17,545 bases of DNA from Flavobacteriaceae bacterium (lineage in GTDB: Bacteria; Bacteroidota; Bacteroidia; Flavobacteriales; Flavobacteriaceae): the NCBI GenBank assembly GCA_021648755.1, contig JAKISG010000036.1:1-17545 (forward strand), written 5' to 3'. The notes beneath the pieces were generated by a model that saw only the letters and a list, made by a program, of their open reading frames with translations, searched no databases and had not been told where the DNA came from. Position numbers and translations under genes: made by a program. Shown one piece after another: positions 8,557-15,708 of this stretch. Each line of letters begins with the position of its first letter. Positions within the stretch are counted from its first letter, which is position 1.

Positions 8557-8919
8557 ATGAAAACAATAAAAATGGACTTATTAAAATTTGTAAAAGACGA
8601 ATTCGGAACTAAAAAAGAGTTACCAAAATTTCAAGCAGGAGATACTATTACTGTGTACTATGAAATTCATGAAGGTAAAAAAGTAAGAATTCAATTTTTT
8701 AAAGGCGTTGTCATACAGCGTAAAGGTAGTGGAAGTACAGAAACATTTACTATCAGAAAAATGTCTGGTACCATTGGTGTAGAAAGAATATTTCCTGTAA
8801 ATTTACCTGCTATTCAAAAAATTGAAGTAAATAAACAAGGTAAAGTACGTAGAGCACGTATCTATTACTTTAGAGGTCTTACTGGTAAAAAAGCAAGAAT
8901 TAAAGAAAGAAGACGTTAG
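8557..8919 (+). CDS. rplS: 50S ribosomal protein L19
   Basis: L19 sits at the interface of the large and small ribosomal subunits. The protein has the family core in order: FQAGDTITVYYEIHEG, RIQFFKGVVIQRKGSG, ETFTIRKMSGTIGVERIFPVNLPAIQKIEV and the basic tail GKVRRARIYYFRGLTGKKARIKE. From 8557 it has 120 residues. An in-frame ATG at 8572 would give 115 residues starting MDLLKFVKDEF, which aligns better with the usual N-terminus of L19 and with its usual length, so 8572 may be the true start. The gene is monocistronic here, divergent from bioB, and followed within about 25 bases by a stem-loop and T-run. Confidence 0.96.
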   Translation: MKTIKMDLLKFVKDEFGTKKELPKFQAGDTITVYYEIHEGKKVRIQFFKGVVIQRKGSGSTETFTIRKMSGTIGVERIFPVNLPAIQKIEVNKQGKVRRARIYYFRGLTGKKARIKERRR

Positions 8920-8945
8920 TCTATATATATTTTATTTTAAAATAG

Positions 8946-8979
8946 AAATCTTATTAATTAATTTTAGTAAGATTTTTTT
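8946..8979 (+). terminator. Probable rho-independent terminator after rplS
   Basis: An 8-bp perfect stem, AAATCTTA (8946-8953) and TAAGATTT (8968-8975), with a 14-base loop, runs into a T tract ending at 8979. The stem is A/T-rich, so it is weak, but its position 26 bases after the rplS stop fits. It may also serve the minus-strand operon ending at 9030. Confidence 0.55.
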
Positions 8980-9029
8980 GATTTTATATTTGTAGCATTA
9001 CATTATGCACTATTCCAAAAGTAACTCAA

Positions 9030-10130
9030 TCAAATTCTAATACCAATACCAAAGGCTACGGTTTCTGCTTTTGCTCCATGCGCTTTTAAACTTACGGAAG
9101 TGAACCATTTTTCATTAAAATAATATTTTAAACCTAAACGTCCATATACAACCCCTTCAAACTCTATAGGGTAATAAATATAATAACCTAATTGTGCAAT
9201 CATAGAAATTTTACTAATAAATAATTCATGACCAACAAAAACACCAACCCTTTTAAAATCACCTCTTTCAAAATCAGGATTACTAATAGCACTAATATCA
9301 ATATAATCTTTTAAACTATAGTTCACCATTAACTCACTGCCAAATTGAATTGCAGATTTTCTATTTAAACGTTTATCAGCATAAGCAGATAAAACAAAAA
9401 AAGGCTTTACTCCAGAGGCTATAAAGTCAGATTCATTTACACCAAATCGAAATTCAAAATTGTATTTAATAGGTTGTTTAAATTTTTTAATTTCTTTAGA
9501 TGGTAAAAAATGGAGTTTATCATTATTATTTAAATTATAACTTAGACCTATACTTGCAGCCAAAACATTTATACCTGTATTTGGTGATTTTATACTTGAA
9601 TTTGAAGCATGAATAATATTTAAGCCTGCATTGATCCCTATTTTACCAATAATATTTTCTCTTTGATAATACAATTTAAGATAAGTACTTGAATTTAATT
9701 TTGTGCCAAAAGCAAGATTTTTAGGGTTGCTTACTTTATCATACGGATTAGTGTTATAGGCAATTCCCCAACCTATACGAAAAATCAATTGATTTTTATT
9801 TGCTCTTGGTAACATATAAAAATTATAATGTCCGTAAACGGAATATAATTCACCTAAAATAGCGTTTTTATAATCTTGATAAGCAATTGAAATTCCAATA
9901 TCAGGATAATTATAACGATGTTCCCATGCCCTTTTACCCGTTGTTTTTTTGTTATAACTTAAAATAAAACCAGTAGGGTGATCTACTAAGAAATGACCAA
10001 CTCTATCATTATGTTTTAATATATTGCCATAAAAATAGGTTGTCTGGATATAGGTGTGATTTTCTTTTTCTTCTTGCGAAAAAGTTAGGATTGCAAAGAA
10101 AAAATAACAAATAGCAATACTAAATTTCAT
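9030..10130 (-). CDS. PagL-like (acyloxyacyl hydrolase family) outer-membrane protein, copy 1
   Basis: A 366-residue exported protein. Residues 1-18 form a signal peptide (ILTFS before QEEKEN). The rest alternates polar and aromatic residues in the manner of a small outer-membrane beta-barrel and ends in a hydrophobic C-terminal strand. It resembles the flavobacterial acyloxyacyl hydrolase/PagL-like family, whose characterised relatives remove a fatty acid from lipid A. The PagL catalytic His-x-Ser is seen as HASNS in HASNSSIKSPNTGIN. The Glu that completes the triad in Pseudomonas PagL would align with the final Asn of PNTGIN, so catalysis is uncertain. It is the last gene of the operon running from leucine dehydrogenase, 112 bases after a gapless paralog, and may have its own promoter in that gap. 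Activity on lipid A is inferred from family only. Confidence 0.75.
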   Translation of the reverse strand: MKFSIAICYFFFAILTFSQEEKENHTYIQTTYFYGNILKHNDRVGHFLVDHPTGFILSYNKKTTGKRAWEHRYNYPDIGISIAYQDYKNAILGELYSVYGHYNFYMLPRANKNQLIFRIGWGIAYNTNPYDKVSNPKNLAFGTKLNSSTYLKLYYQRENIIGKIGINAGLNIIHASNSSIKSPNTGINVLAASIGLSYNLNNNDKLHFLPSKEIKKFKQPIKYNFEFRFGVNESDFIASGVKPFFVLSAYADKRLNRKSAIQFGSELMVNYSLKDYIDISAISNPDFERGDFKRVGVFVGHELFISKISMIAQLGYYIYYPIEFEGVVYGRLGLKYYFNEKWFTSVSLKAHGAKAETVAFGIGIRI

Positions 10131-10147
10131 TACTTTTTTAATTTGGA

Positions 10148-10179
10148 CAAAAATCGTTTAAAATAATGTATAAAACAAA
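10148..10179 (-). promoter_or_regulatory. Possible promoter for the downstream PagL-like gene
   Basis: Reading the minus strand, TTTG (10176-10179), 20 bases, then GATTTTTG (10148-10155) lie 18 bases before the start codon. The -7 box has one mismatch to TAnnTTTG. The spacing is close to that of Bacteroidota promoters, suggesting the second paralog can be transcribed separately. Confidence 0.35.
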
Positions 10180-10242
10180 AGACTGTTAAAGTATTATTTT
10201 TTTAGAACCTATGAGCACGATAGAGACGATGAAAATCTTTTT

Positions 10243-11343
10243 TTAAATTCTAATTCCTACACCTAAAGCTGCAGTTTCTGCTTTAAAAGCATGTGTTTTT
10301 AAATTTATGGAAGCAAACCATTTATCTTTAAAATAGCGTTTTAAGCCAAATCTGTTATAAAACCTACCTTCTAACTCAAAAGGATAATAAATGTAATATC
10401 CTAATTGAATAATTAATGATGTTTGGCGCATAAATAGTTCATGACCAACAAAAACACCTACTCTTTTAAAATCACTTTCTTTAAAATTAGGATCTAAAGT
10501 AGCGCTTATATTTACATAATTTTTTAAACTATAGTTTACCATTAACTCGCTACCAAATTGTATGGCTGTTTTTCTATTTAACCGTTTATCAGCATAAGCA
10601 GAAAGTACATAAAAAGGTTTTATACCAGAGCCTATAAATCCAGTTTCACTAGCACCAAATCTAATTTCAAAATTATATTTTATGGGTTGTTTAAATTTTT
10701 TTTCTTCGGTTGAGGTAATAAATTCAAGTTCACTATTAGTCTCTAAATTATAATTTAACCCAATGGTTGCAGCCCAAACATTTAAACCAGTATTTGGTGC
10801 TTTTAAACTTGCATTTGAACTATGCAAAAGTGAAAATCCTGCATTTACACCTATATTATTAATTATATTTTCTCTTTTATAATAACATTGTAGGTAAACA
10901 CCAATATTTAGTTTTGTACCAAATGCAAAATTTCTAGGATTGGTAACTTTATCATATACATTTGTATTATAAGCTAACCCTAAACCTGTTCTTAAAACCA
11001 ATTGATTTTTATTTGTCCTTGGTAATAAATAGAAATTAGAATGCCCGTAAACGGAATAGGATTTTCCTAAAATAGGATTTTTATAGTCTTGATAAATAGT
11101 AGAAATTCCGAAATCTGGATAATTATATCGATGCTCCCAGTTTTTTTTACCAATAGTTTTTTTATTATAACTTAGAATAAAACCTGTGGGGTGGTTTACT
11201 AAAAAATGACCAACATTTTTATTATGCGCTATTATGTTGCCATAAAAATGAGCTGCTTGAAAGTAAAATAGATTTTCCTTTTTATCTTGGCAAAAAGTTA
11301 CAATTGTAAATAATAGACAATAACTTAAAAGGTGAGCTTTCAT
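10243..11343 (-). CDS. PagL-like (acyloxyacyl hydrolase family) outer-membrane protein, copy 2
   Basis: A paralog of the gene at 9030-10130. It has the same length (366 residues), aligns without gaps, and is identical at roughly two thirds of positions by eye. The N-terminus is a signal peptide ending VTFC before QDKKEN. The Cys at the predicted cleavage site replaces Ser in the other copy, but the Phe before it does not fit a lipobox, so I do not call it a lipoprotein. The His-x-Ser motif is HSSNASLKAPNTGLN, again with Asn where Pseudomonas PagL has the catalytic Glu. Shared blocks include GHFLVxHPTGFILSYNKKT, EHRYNYPDxGIS, KKFKQPIKYNFE and FKRVGVFVGHELF. The start codon overlaps the leucine dehydrogenase stop by one base (TAATG), which implies translational coupling. 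A lipid A deacylase role is inferred from the family. Confidence 0.75.
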   Translation of the reverse strand: MKAHLLSYCLLFTIVTFCQDKKENLFYFQAAHFYGNIIAHNKNVGHFLVNHPTGFILSYNKKTIGKKNWEHRYNYPDFGISTIYQDYKNPILGKSYSVYGHSNFYLLPRTNKNQLVLRTGLGLAYNTNVYDKVTNPRNFAFGTKLNIGVYLQCYYKRENIINNIGVNAGFSLLHSSNASLKAPNTGLNVWAATIGLNYNLETNSELEFITSTEEKKFKQPIKYNFEIRFGASETGFIGSGIKPFYVLSAYADKRLNRKTAIQFGSELMVNYSLKNYVNISATLDPNFKESDFKRVGVFVGHELFMRQTSLIIQLGYYIYYPFELEGRFYNRFGLKRYFKDKWFASINLKTHAFKAETAALGVGIRI

Positions 11344-12434
11344 TAATTCTTCTTCGCATCAATTCTATTCTGAGCAATGTCAAAAGCGGCTCTATGTGTT
11401 GTGATATTTTTAGCGTCTGATAAATTAAAAATTTCTAAAGTTGTATTGTAAATATTTTCGGTTTTACGCTTAATTTCTTCTTTACCATAGCCTACTAATT
11501 CGGCATAGACATTTATAATTCCTCCTGCATTTATTAAAAAGTCTGGTGCATAAGCAATACCTCTCTCTTTTAGTAGTTTACCATGTTTTATTTCATCTTG
11601 TAATTGGTTATTTGCAGCACCAGCAATTACCTTTGCTTTTAGGATATTGATAGTTTTATCATTAATAGTTGCTCCTAATGCACAAGGTGAGTAAATATCT
11701 ATATCTAATCCATAAGTATTTAAGTCATGATGTATAGTTGCCTTGTATTTTTTACTTACTCGCTCTAATGCATCTTTATTAATATCATTAATAATTACTT
11801 TTGCACCTTCTTTAGTAACTAAATCTACTATAGTTTCTCCTACATGACCAATACCTTGAACCCATATTTTTTTACCCTCTAAATTAGCCGAGCCAAATTT
11901 ATATTTTGCGGCCGCCTTCATACCCATATAAACACCATATGCTGTTATTGGTGATGGATTACCAGCACCTCCTTTTTTTTCTGAAATACCAGTAACATGA
12001 GGTGTAACTTCTTTTACAATATCCATATCACGTGTTTCCATACCAACATCTTCCGAAGTAATATATTTACCATTTAATGAATGAACAAACTCTCCAAACC
12101 TACGCATTAATGCATCTGTTTTTTGTGTTTTAGCATCGCCAATAATAACTGCTTTTCCACCACCAAGGTTTAAGCCTGTAATGGCTGATTTATAGGTCAT
12201 GCCTCTAGATAAACGCAAGACATCGTTTAAAGCATCGGCTTCATTATTATATAACCACATTCTCGTTCCGCCAAGGGCAGGGCCAAGTGTTGTATTATGA
12301 ATACCAATAATAGCTTTTAAACCAGTTTCTTCATCATTACAAAAAACAATTTGTTCGTGATTATCAAAAGAAAAATTACCAAAAACAGGGTTCATATATT
12401 TTATATCGTTAGCATTTATTATTTCTGAAGTCAT
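11343..12434 (-). CDS. Leucine (Glu/Leu/Phe/Val) dehydrogenase
   Basis: An NAD-dependent dehydrogenase that reversibly deaminates leucine, valine or isoleucine to 2-oxo acids. These feed branched-chain fatty acid synthesis, which matters in flavobacterial membranes. From 12434 it has 363 residues, normal for the family. Visible features are GPALGGTRMW (51-60), the active-site lysines in TYKSAITG and NLGGGKAVI, GGAGNPSPITAYGV, the Rossmann loop VQGIGHVGE, the cofactor-selecting NDIN and the C-terminal YAPDFLINAGGIINVYAE. The frame stays open to a TTG at 12464, but that codon lies inside a TATCTTTG -7 promoter box, so ATG 12434 (MTSEIINANDI) is the start. It leads an operon with two PagL-like genes, the first overlapping by one base. 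The link to lipid A modification is suggestive only. Confidence 0.93.
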   Translation of the reverse strand: MTSEIINANDIKYMNPVFGNFSFDNHEQIVFCNDEETGLKAIIGIHNTTLGPALGGTRMWLYNNEADALNDVLRLSRGMTYKSAITGLNLGGGKAVIIGDAKTQKTDALMRRFGEFVHSLNGKYITSEDVGMETRDMDIVKEVTPHVTGISEKKGGAGNPSPITAYGVYMGMKAAAKYKFGSANLEGKKIWVQGIGHVGETIVDLVTKEGAKVIINDINKDALERVSKKYKATIHHDLNTYGLDIDIYSPCALGATINDKTINILKAKVIAGAANNQLQDEIKHGKLLKERGIAYAPDFLINAGGIINVYAELVGYGKEEIKRKTENIYNTTLEIFNLSDAKNITTHRAAFDIAQNRIDAKKN

Positions 12435-12461
12435 AAATTTAATGGGTGTTATTATTTTTTG

Positions 12462-12469
12462 CAAAGATA
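12462..12469 (-). promoter_or_regulatory. Candidate -7 box for the leucine dehydrogenase operon
   Basis: The minus strand reads TATCTTTG, a fit to TAnnTTTG, ending 27 bases before ATG 12434. It overlaps the alternative TTG start at 12464, which argues against that start. No -33 TTTG is seen at normal spacing. Confidence 0.45.
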
Positions 12470-12594
12470 GTTCAAAATCTCTGTAATCTCTGTTTTTTCT
12501 ATATTAATTTGATTGATTAGCTGTGTTAATTTCTTAAAAATTAAAGGTAAAAATTAAAATATTTATAATATTAAAATTTAAACTAACAATTCAA

Positions 12595-12602
12595 TATATT
12601 TG
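12595..12602 (+). promoter_or_regulatory. Candidate -7 box for the ABC exporter
   Basis: TATATTTG fits the Bacteroidota TAnnTTTG -7 element and ends 23 bases before the exporter start codon. An AAAGGA at 12614-12619 could act as a ribosome binding site. No -33 TTTG is present at the expected distance. Confidence 0.45.
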
Positions 12603-12625
12603 ATGCTTCTTAAAAAGGATATTAA

Positions 12626-14380
12626 ATGAAAGCCTTAAAACACCTTAATAAATATTTTATAAAACACAAATACAGATTAATTTTTGGTATTTTAATAACC
12701 GTTTTATCTAAAATATTTGCGGTACAAATTCCTTCTTTTATAAAAAAATCTTTAAATATTGTTGAGGATTATAATAAGGGTTTAATCCATGATATCGCTT
12801 TAGTAAAATCAATGTTGTTGCAAAATATTTTATTCATAGTTGCGGCAGCTTTACTTGCAGGTTTTTTTACTTTTTTAATGCGACAAACATTAATTGTAAT
12901 GTCCCGTTTAATAGAATTTGATTTAAAAAATGAGATTTTTAAGCAATACGAAAATTTATCGCTTCGTTTTTATAAAAAAAACAGAACAGGTGACTTAATG
13001 AATAGAATAAGTGAAGATGTTGGTAAAGTACGCATGTATTCGGGCCCTGCAATAATGTACTCTATTAATATGGTTGTTTTATTTGTAGTAGCACTTGTAA
13101 AAATGTTTAGTATAGATACCACTTTGACATTATATGCTCTTGCACCACTACCAATTTTATCAGTTTCTATTTATTTATTAAGTAAAGTTATTCAAAAGCG
13201 AAGTGCTATTGTACAACAATATTTATCTAAACTAACTACTTTAGCACAAGAGACATTTTCGGGTATTAATGTTATAAAAGCATACGCAATTGAAAATCAA
13301 ACAATAGCAAATTTTGATAATTTAGCAGAAATTAGTAAAGTTAAAAACATCTCTTTATATAAGGCTCAAGCTTTATTTTTTCCGTTAATGGTATTATTAA
13401 TTGGCATTAGTAATATTTTAGTTATTTATATTGGCGGAATTCGATATATAAATGGTCAAATAGTAAATATTGGTATTATAGCAGAATTTATAATCTATGT
13501 AAATATGTTAACTTGGCCAGTTGCAGTTATTGGTTGGGTGACTTCTATAGTACAACAAGCTGAAGTTTCTCAACAAAGAATTAATGAATTTTTAGAGGAA
13601 GAACCAGCAATTCAAAATACGATTAGCCAAACTACAAATATAGAAGGAAAAATCATTTTTAAAAATGTATCTTTTACCTATGAAGATACTAATATTACCG
13701 CTTTAAAAGATGTTAGTTTTGAATTAGAAAAAGGTGAAACTCTTGCCATTTTAGGTAGGACAGGTTCTGGTAAATCTACCATTGCTAATTTACTGGCAAG
13801 GTTATATGATGTTACTAATGGTACAATAAACATAGATGACAAGCCAATTAAAAAAATAAATTTAGAAAGTTTACGAAGCGCTATTGGCTTTGTTCCTCAA
13901 GATGCCTTTTTGTTCTCGGATACTATTAAAAACAATATCAAATTTGGTAACCTAAATGCTACAGATAAAGAAATAGAAAGTGCAGCAAAAAATGCTAGTG
14001 TTCATGCTAGTATTGTAGATTTTGTTAACGGCTATAATACTTTAGTTGGCGAAAGAGGCGTTACACTCTCTGGAGGTCAAAAACAACGTATTTCAATCGC
14101 TAGAGCAATAATTGGCAATCCAAAAATATTAATTTTTGACGATTGTCTTTCTGCTGTTGATACAAAAACAGAAGAAAATATTTTACAGAATCTAAATACA
14201 ATAAGTAAAGATGTTACTACTCTAATAATTAGTCATCGTATTTCTTCCGTTAAGAATGCAACTCGTATTATTGTTTTGAATAACGGAAAAATAGTGCAAA
14301 AAGGAACACATAATGAACTTTTAAAACAAGAAGGCTACTATAAAGAAGTATATGAACAGCAATTACTAGAAGAAAAATAG
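12626..14380 (+). CDS. ABC exporter half-transporter, permease-ATPase fusion (MdlA/YheI-like)
   Basis: A 584-residue inner-membrane exporter of the MsbA/multidrug type IV fold. Residues ~15-310 hold six predicted membrane helices; residues ~340-584 are the nucleotide-binding domain. Motifs: Walker A GRTGSGKS (377-384), Q-loop GFVPQDAFLF, signature LSGGQKQR (from 481), Walker B ILIFDD (D505) and the switch His in IISHRISS. The residue after the Walker B Asp, normally the catalytic Glu, is Asp506 (FDDCLSAVD). This pattern is known in the degenerate site of heterodimeric exporters such as the MdlA/YheI group. No partner half-transporter is in the window, so it may pair with a distant gene or act as a homodimer. 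The substrate is unknown. It is divergent from leucine dehydrogenase. The start at 12626 is supported by an AAAGGA upstream. Confidence 0.9.
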   Translation: MKALKHLNKYFIKHKYRLIFGILITVLSKIFAVQIPSFIKKSLNIVEDYNKGLIHDIALVKSMLLQNILFIVAAALLAGFFTFLMRQTLIVMSRLIEFDLKNEIFKQYENLSLRFYKKNRTGDLMNRISEDVGKVRMYSGPAIMYSINMVVLFVVALVKMFSIDTTLTLYALAPLPILSVSIYLLSKVIQKRSAIVQQYLSKLTTLAQETFSGINVIKAYAIENQTIANFDNLAEISKVKNISLYKAQALFFPLMVLLIGISNILVIYIGGIRYINGQIVNIGIIAEFIIYVNMLTWPVAVIGWVTSIVQQAEVSQQRINEFLEEEPAIQNTISQTTNIEGKIIFKNVSFTYEDTNITALKDVSFELEKGETLAILGRTGSGKSTIANLLARLYDVTNGTINIDDKPIKKINLESLRSAIGFVPQDAFLFSDTIKNNIKFGNLNATDKEIESAAKNASVHASIVDFVNGYNTLVGERGVTLSGGQKQRISIARAIIGNPKILIFDDCLSAVDTKTEENILQNLNTISKDVTTLIISHRISSVKNATRIIVLNNGKIVQKGTHNELLKQEGYYKEVYEQQLLEEK

Positions 14381-14451
14381 TTAATTTATTTGTACTTGTA
14401 ATTTTTTACCAAACTGTTTAAAAAATTTCTTCAAACATTAAATTAACTATT
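14376..14451. repeat. 13-bp perfect inverted repeat after the ABC exporter
   Basis: Arms aatagttaattta (14376-14388, overlapping the exporter stop codon) and taaattaactatt (14439-14451) are exact reverse complements separated by 50 bases. The right arm overlaps the IS target duplication by two bases. It could fold as a long weak hairpin acting as a transcription end, but it lacks G/C and a following T-run, so function is unproven. Confidence 0.6.
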
Positions 14452-14457
14452 AAATTT
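14450..14457. repeat. Target site duplication, left copy
   Basis: TTAAATTT directly abuts the left IS end and is identical to 15535-15542 at the right end. Eight bases is the duplication length known for the IS1595 family. Confidence 0.9.
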
Positions 14458-14481
14458 GGTTATGTTGCGAGATAATGTGGA
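14458..14481 (+). repeat. IS terminal inverted repeat, left
   Basis: Twenty-four bases beginning GGTTATGTTGCGAGATAATG. It differs from the reverse complement of the right end only at position 22 (G versus A). It contains the transposase stop codon at 14460-14462. Confidence 0.9.
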
Positions 14482-15479
14482 ATGTTTAATTTCTTATATT
14501 CTCTTTCAATATCCCTGTATTGATTGATTGTTTTAATGTTTGTCATTATGATTTTTGCGAACTCTTTTATAGGTTCTGATGATTTTTTTATCTTTTGAAG
14601 AAAAACAAACCAATTTAAATATTGTGAAAGATATTTTGTAGCAACTCCATAAAAAGGCTTAACCCATCTTTCGTAACGATTGTCAAGCGAATTTACATGT
14701 TGTACATGGTAACACTGGTTTTTAACGTGTTGTTTAGAGGCTATAAAAGTATGATGCTCTAATTCTTTATTGTTTGCCCATGAAATTATTGATGGATGGG
14801 AGTCTGAACAAAGGATATTACTAGGGTTTATAAACGAACCTATGGTTTTTTCAACACTATCTGAATCTATTCTGCCCATTTTTGCAATCTTCATTAAAGG
14901 ATTACCTTTTCTATCAGTAGCAACCATTACCGATAATTTGTCATTACTAATTCCTCGTTTGGGTTTCCTGTCGCTAGACCTTTTGTATGCCTTTCTATCT
15001 AATTTTCGACTTCCTTTTTCATTTATCTTGAACTGCTTATCATCACACTCAACAATTCCGTCAAAAGAATTACCGTTAATCATTGATAATGCAGCTAGAA
15101 TTTTATGACGCCATGCAAAAATGGTGTTCGTGCTAATTTCTAATTCTTTAGCTGCTTTTCTTATCGATACACTATTTAGTGTAAGTTCTATATATTCTTG
15201 GAATTTATCAACCTTTTTTATTCCAGAGACTGCTGTGCCTGTAAAATCATTAAATGTCTTTATACATTCCTTACACTTGTATCTTTTACGACCTTTATAA
15301 ATACCATGTCCATAAATGTCGTCCGTATGACAATGAGGGCAAAGAACTTTTTGATTTTCGTTAATTGTTGAGCGTACTTTAGTTAACTGTGGTGTTTGTC
15401 CTAGTTCCTTCTTTAAAATGATGAAAAGATCTCTCTTCTCTTGATCTGCTAATTCCGACATGATTAATTGTAAATCCAT
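14460..15479 (-). CDS. IS1595-family transposase
   Basis: The DDE-type transposase that moves the surrounding element. From 15479 it has 339 residues. An N-terminal zinc ribbon has CPHC (C47, C50) and CKEC (C69, C72). A helix-turn-helix follows at about 105-127 (SIRKAAKELEISTNTIFAWRHKI region). The ISXO2-like catalytic domain has IVECDDKQF (first Asp, 146 or 147), ILCSDSHPS (second Asp, 226) and the family block HVQHVNSLDNRY followed by GVATKYLSQYLNWF. The third catalytic residue varies in this family and I do not assign it. The frame is open back to 15599, but that stretch leaves the element through its right repeat, so it cannot be the native start. ATG 15479 (MDLQLIMSEL) or 15497 (MQTYII) are the candidates. 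The gene is uninterrupted and probably active. Confidence 0.9.
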   Translation of the reverse strand: MDLQLIMSELADQEKRDLFIILKKELGQTPQLTKVRSTINENQKVLCPHCHTDDIYGHGIYKGRKRYKCKECIKTFNDFTGTAVSGIKKVDKFQEYIELTLNSVSIRKAAKELEISTNTIFAWRHKILAALSMINGNSFDGIVECDDKQFKINEKGSRKLDRKAYKRSSDRKPKRGISNDKLSVMVATDRKGNPLMKIAKMGRIDSDSVEKTIGSFINPSNILCSDSHPSIISWANNKELEHHTFIASKQHVKNQCYHVQHVNSLDNRYERWVKPFYGVATKYLSQYLNWFVFLQKIKKSSEPIKEFAKIIMTNIKTINQYRDIEREYKKLNIPHYLAT

Positions 15480-15510
15480 AATTATATAAGTTTGCATAAA
15501 GATAGTGAAA

Positions 15511-15534
15511 TCTACATTATCTCGCAACATAACC
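15511..15534 (-). repeat. IS terminal inverted repeat, right
   Basis: The reverse complement of this segment matches the left repeat at 23 of 24 positions. Its outer end (CC at 15533-15534) abuts the right target duplication. Confidence 0.9.
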
Positions 15535-15542
15535 TTAAATTT
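15535..15542. repeat. Target site duplication, right copy
   Basis: TTAAATTT, identical to 14450-14457. Its last two T bases (15541-15542) are the first two bases of the TTTG -33 box of the promoter facing the TssD-fusion gene. Confidence 0.9.
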
Positions 15543-15571
15543 TGTAATGTCTGTTAGATTGACTATATTTG
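15541..15571 (+). promoter_or_regulatory. Consensus Bacteroidota promoter of the TssD-fusion gene
   Basis: TTTG (15541-15544), 19 bases, then TATATTTG (15564-15571). Both boxes and the spacing match the Bacteroidota housekeeping sigma consensus, and this is the best promoter in the window. Transcription should start near 15577, giving a leader of about 127 bases. The IS lies immediately upstream, and its target duplication supplies the first two bases of the -33 box. Confidence 0.7.
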
Positions 15572-15576
15572 TACAT

Positions 15577-15708
15577 ATGCGTGTAAATTTAATACACAAT
15601 TGTGCAAGATTGTTTAATATATTTATCTGCGTGTTAGCAACAATGTCAGAACGGCAAAGTTGGAATATAAAAAAAAGGAATATTAACTTAAAAAAAGCGG
15701 AATTATGA
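15577..15708 (+). CDS. Possible 43-residue leader ORF overlapping the tssD start
   Basis: A short frame beginning MRVNLIHNCARLFNIF, Leu/Asn/Lys-rich, with no family I recognise. Its ATG falls at about the predicted transcription start, and its stop TGA (15706-15708) overlaps the tssD ATG (15705-15707) as ATGA, an arrangement that often couples translation. There is no Shine-Dalgarno upstream, and the same frame is also open back into the IS, so it may simply be a chance open frame in an untranslated leader. The leader also holds a palindrome, cacaattgtg (15594-15603), and the 15-base string shared with 208-222. Confidence 0.25.
   Translation: MRVNLIHNCARLFNIFICVLATMSERQSWNIKKRNINLKKAEL

Larger units (their letters stand above)
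14458..15534 (-). mobile_element. Complete IS1595-family (ISXO2-like) insertion sequence
   Basis: A 1077-bp element with both ends visible: 24-bp terminal inverted repeats with 23 matches (14458-14481 and 15511-15534), beginning GGTTATGTTGCGAG, and a perfect 8-bp target duplication TTAAATTT on each side. It carries one intact transposase gene and no passenger. The C-terminal HYLAT and stop codon of the transposase are encoded inside the left repeat. Intact ends, gene and duplication point to a recent insertion. It separates the ABC exporter from the TssD-fusion gene and abuts that gene's promoter. Confidence 0.93.

Noticed and set aside
10243..11343. Lipoprotein signal in the second PagL-like protein (Cys at the cleavage site)
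   Set aside because: The residue before Cys is Phe, which does not fit a lipobox, and the paralog has Ser at this position; an ordinary signal peptide is more likely.
15505..15708. 67-codon plus-strand frame starting inside the right IS repeat
   Set aside because: Its upstream half is the IS terminal repeat read outward. Only the part from 15577 could pre-date the insertion, and that is reported separately as a low-confidence leader ORF.
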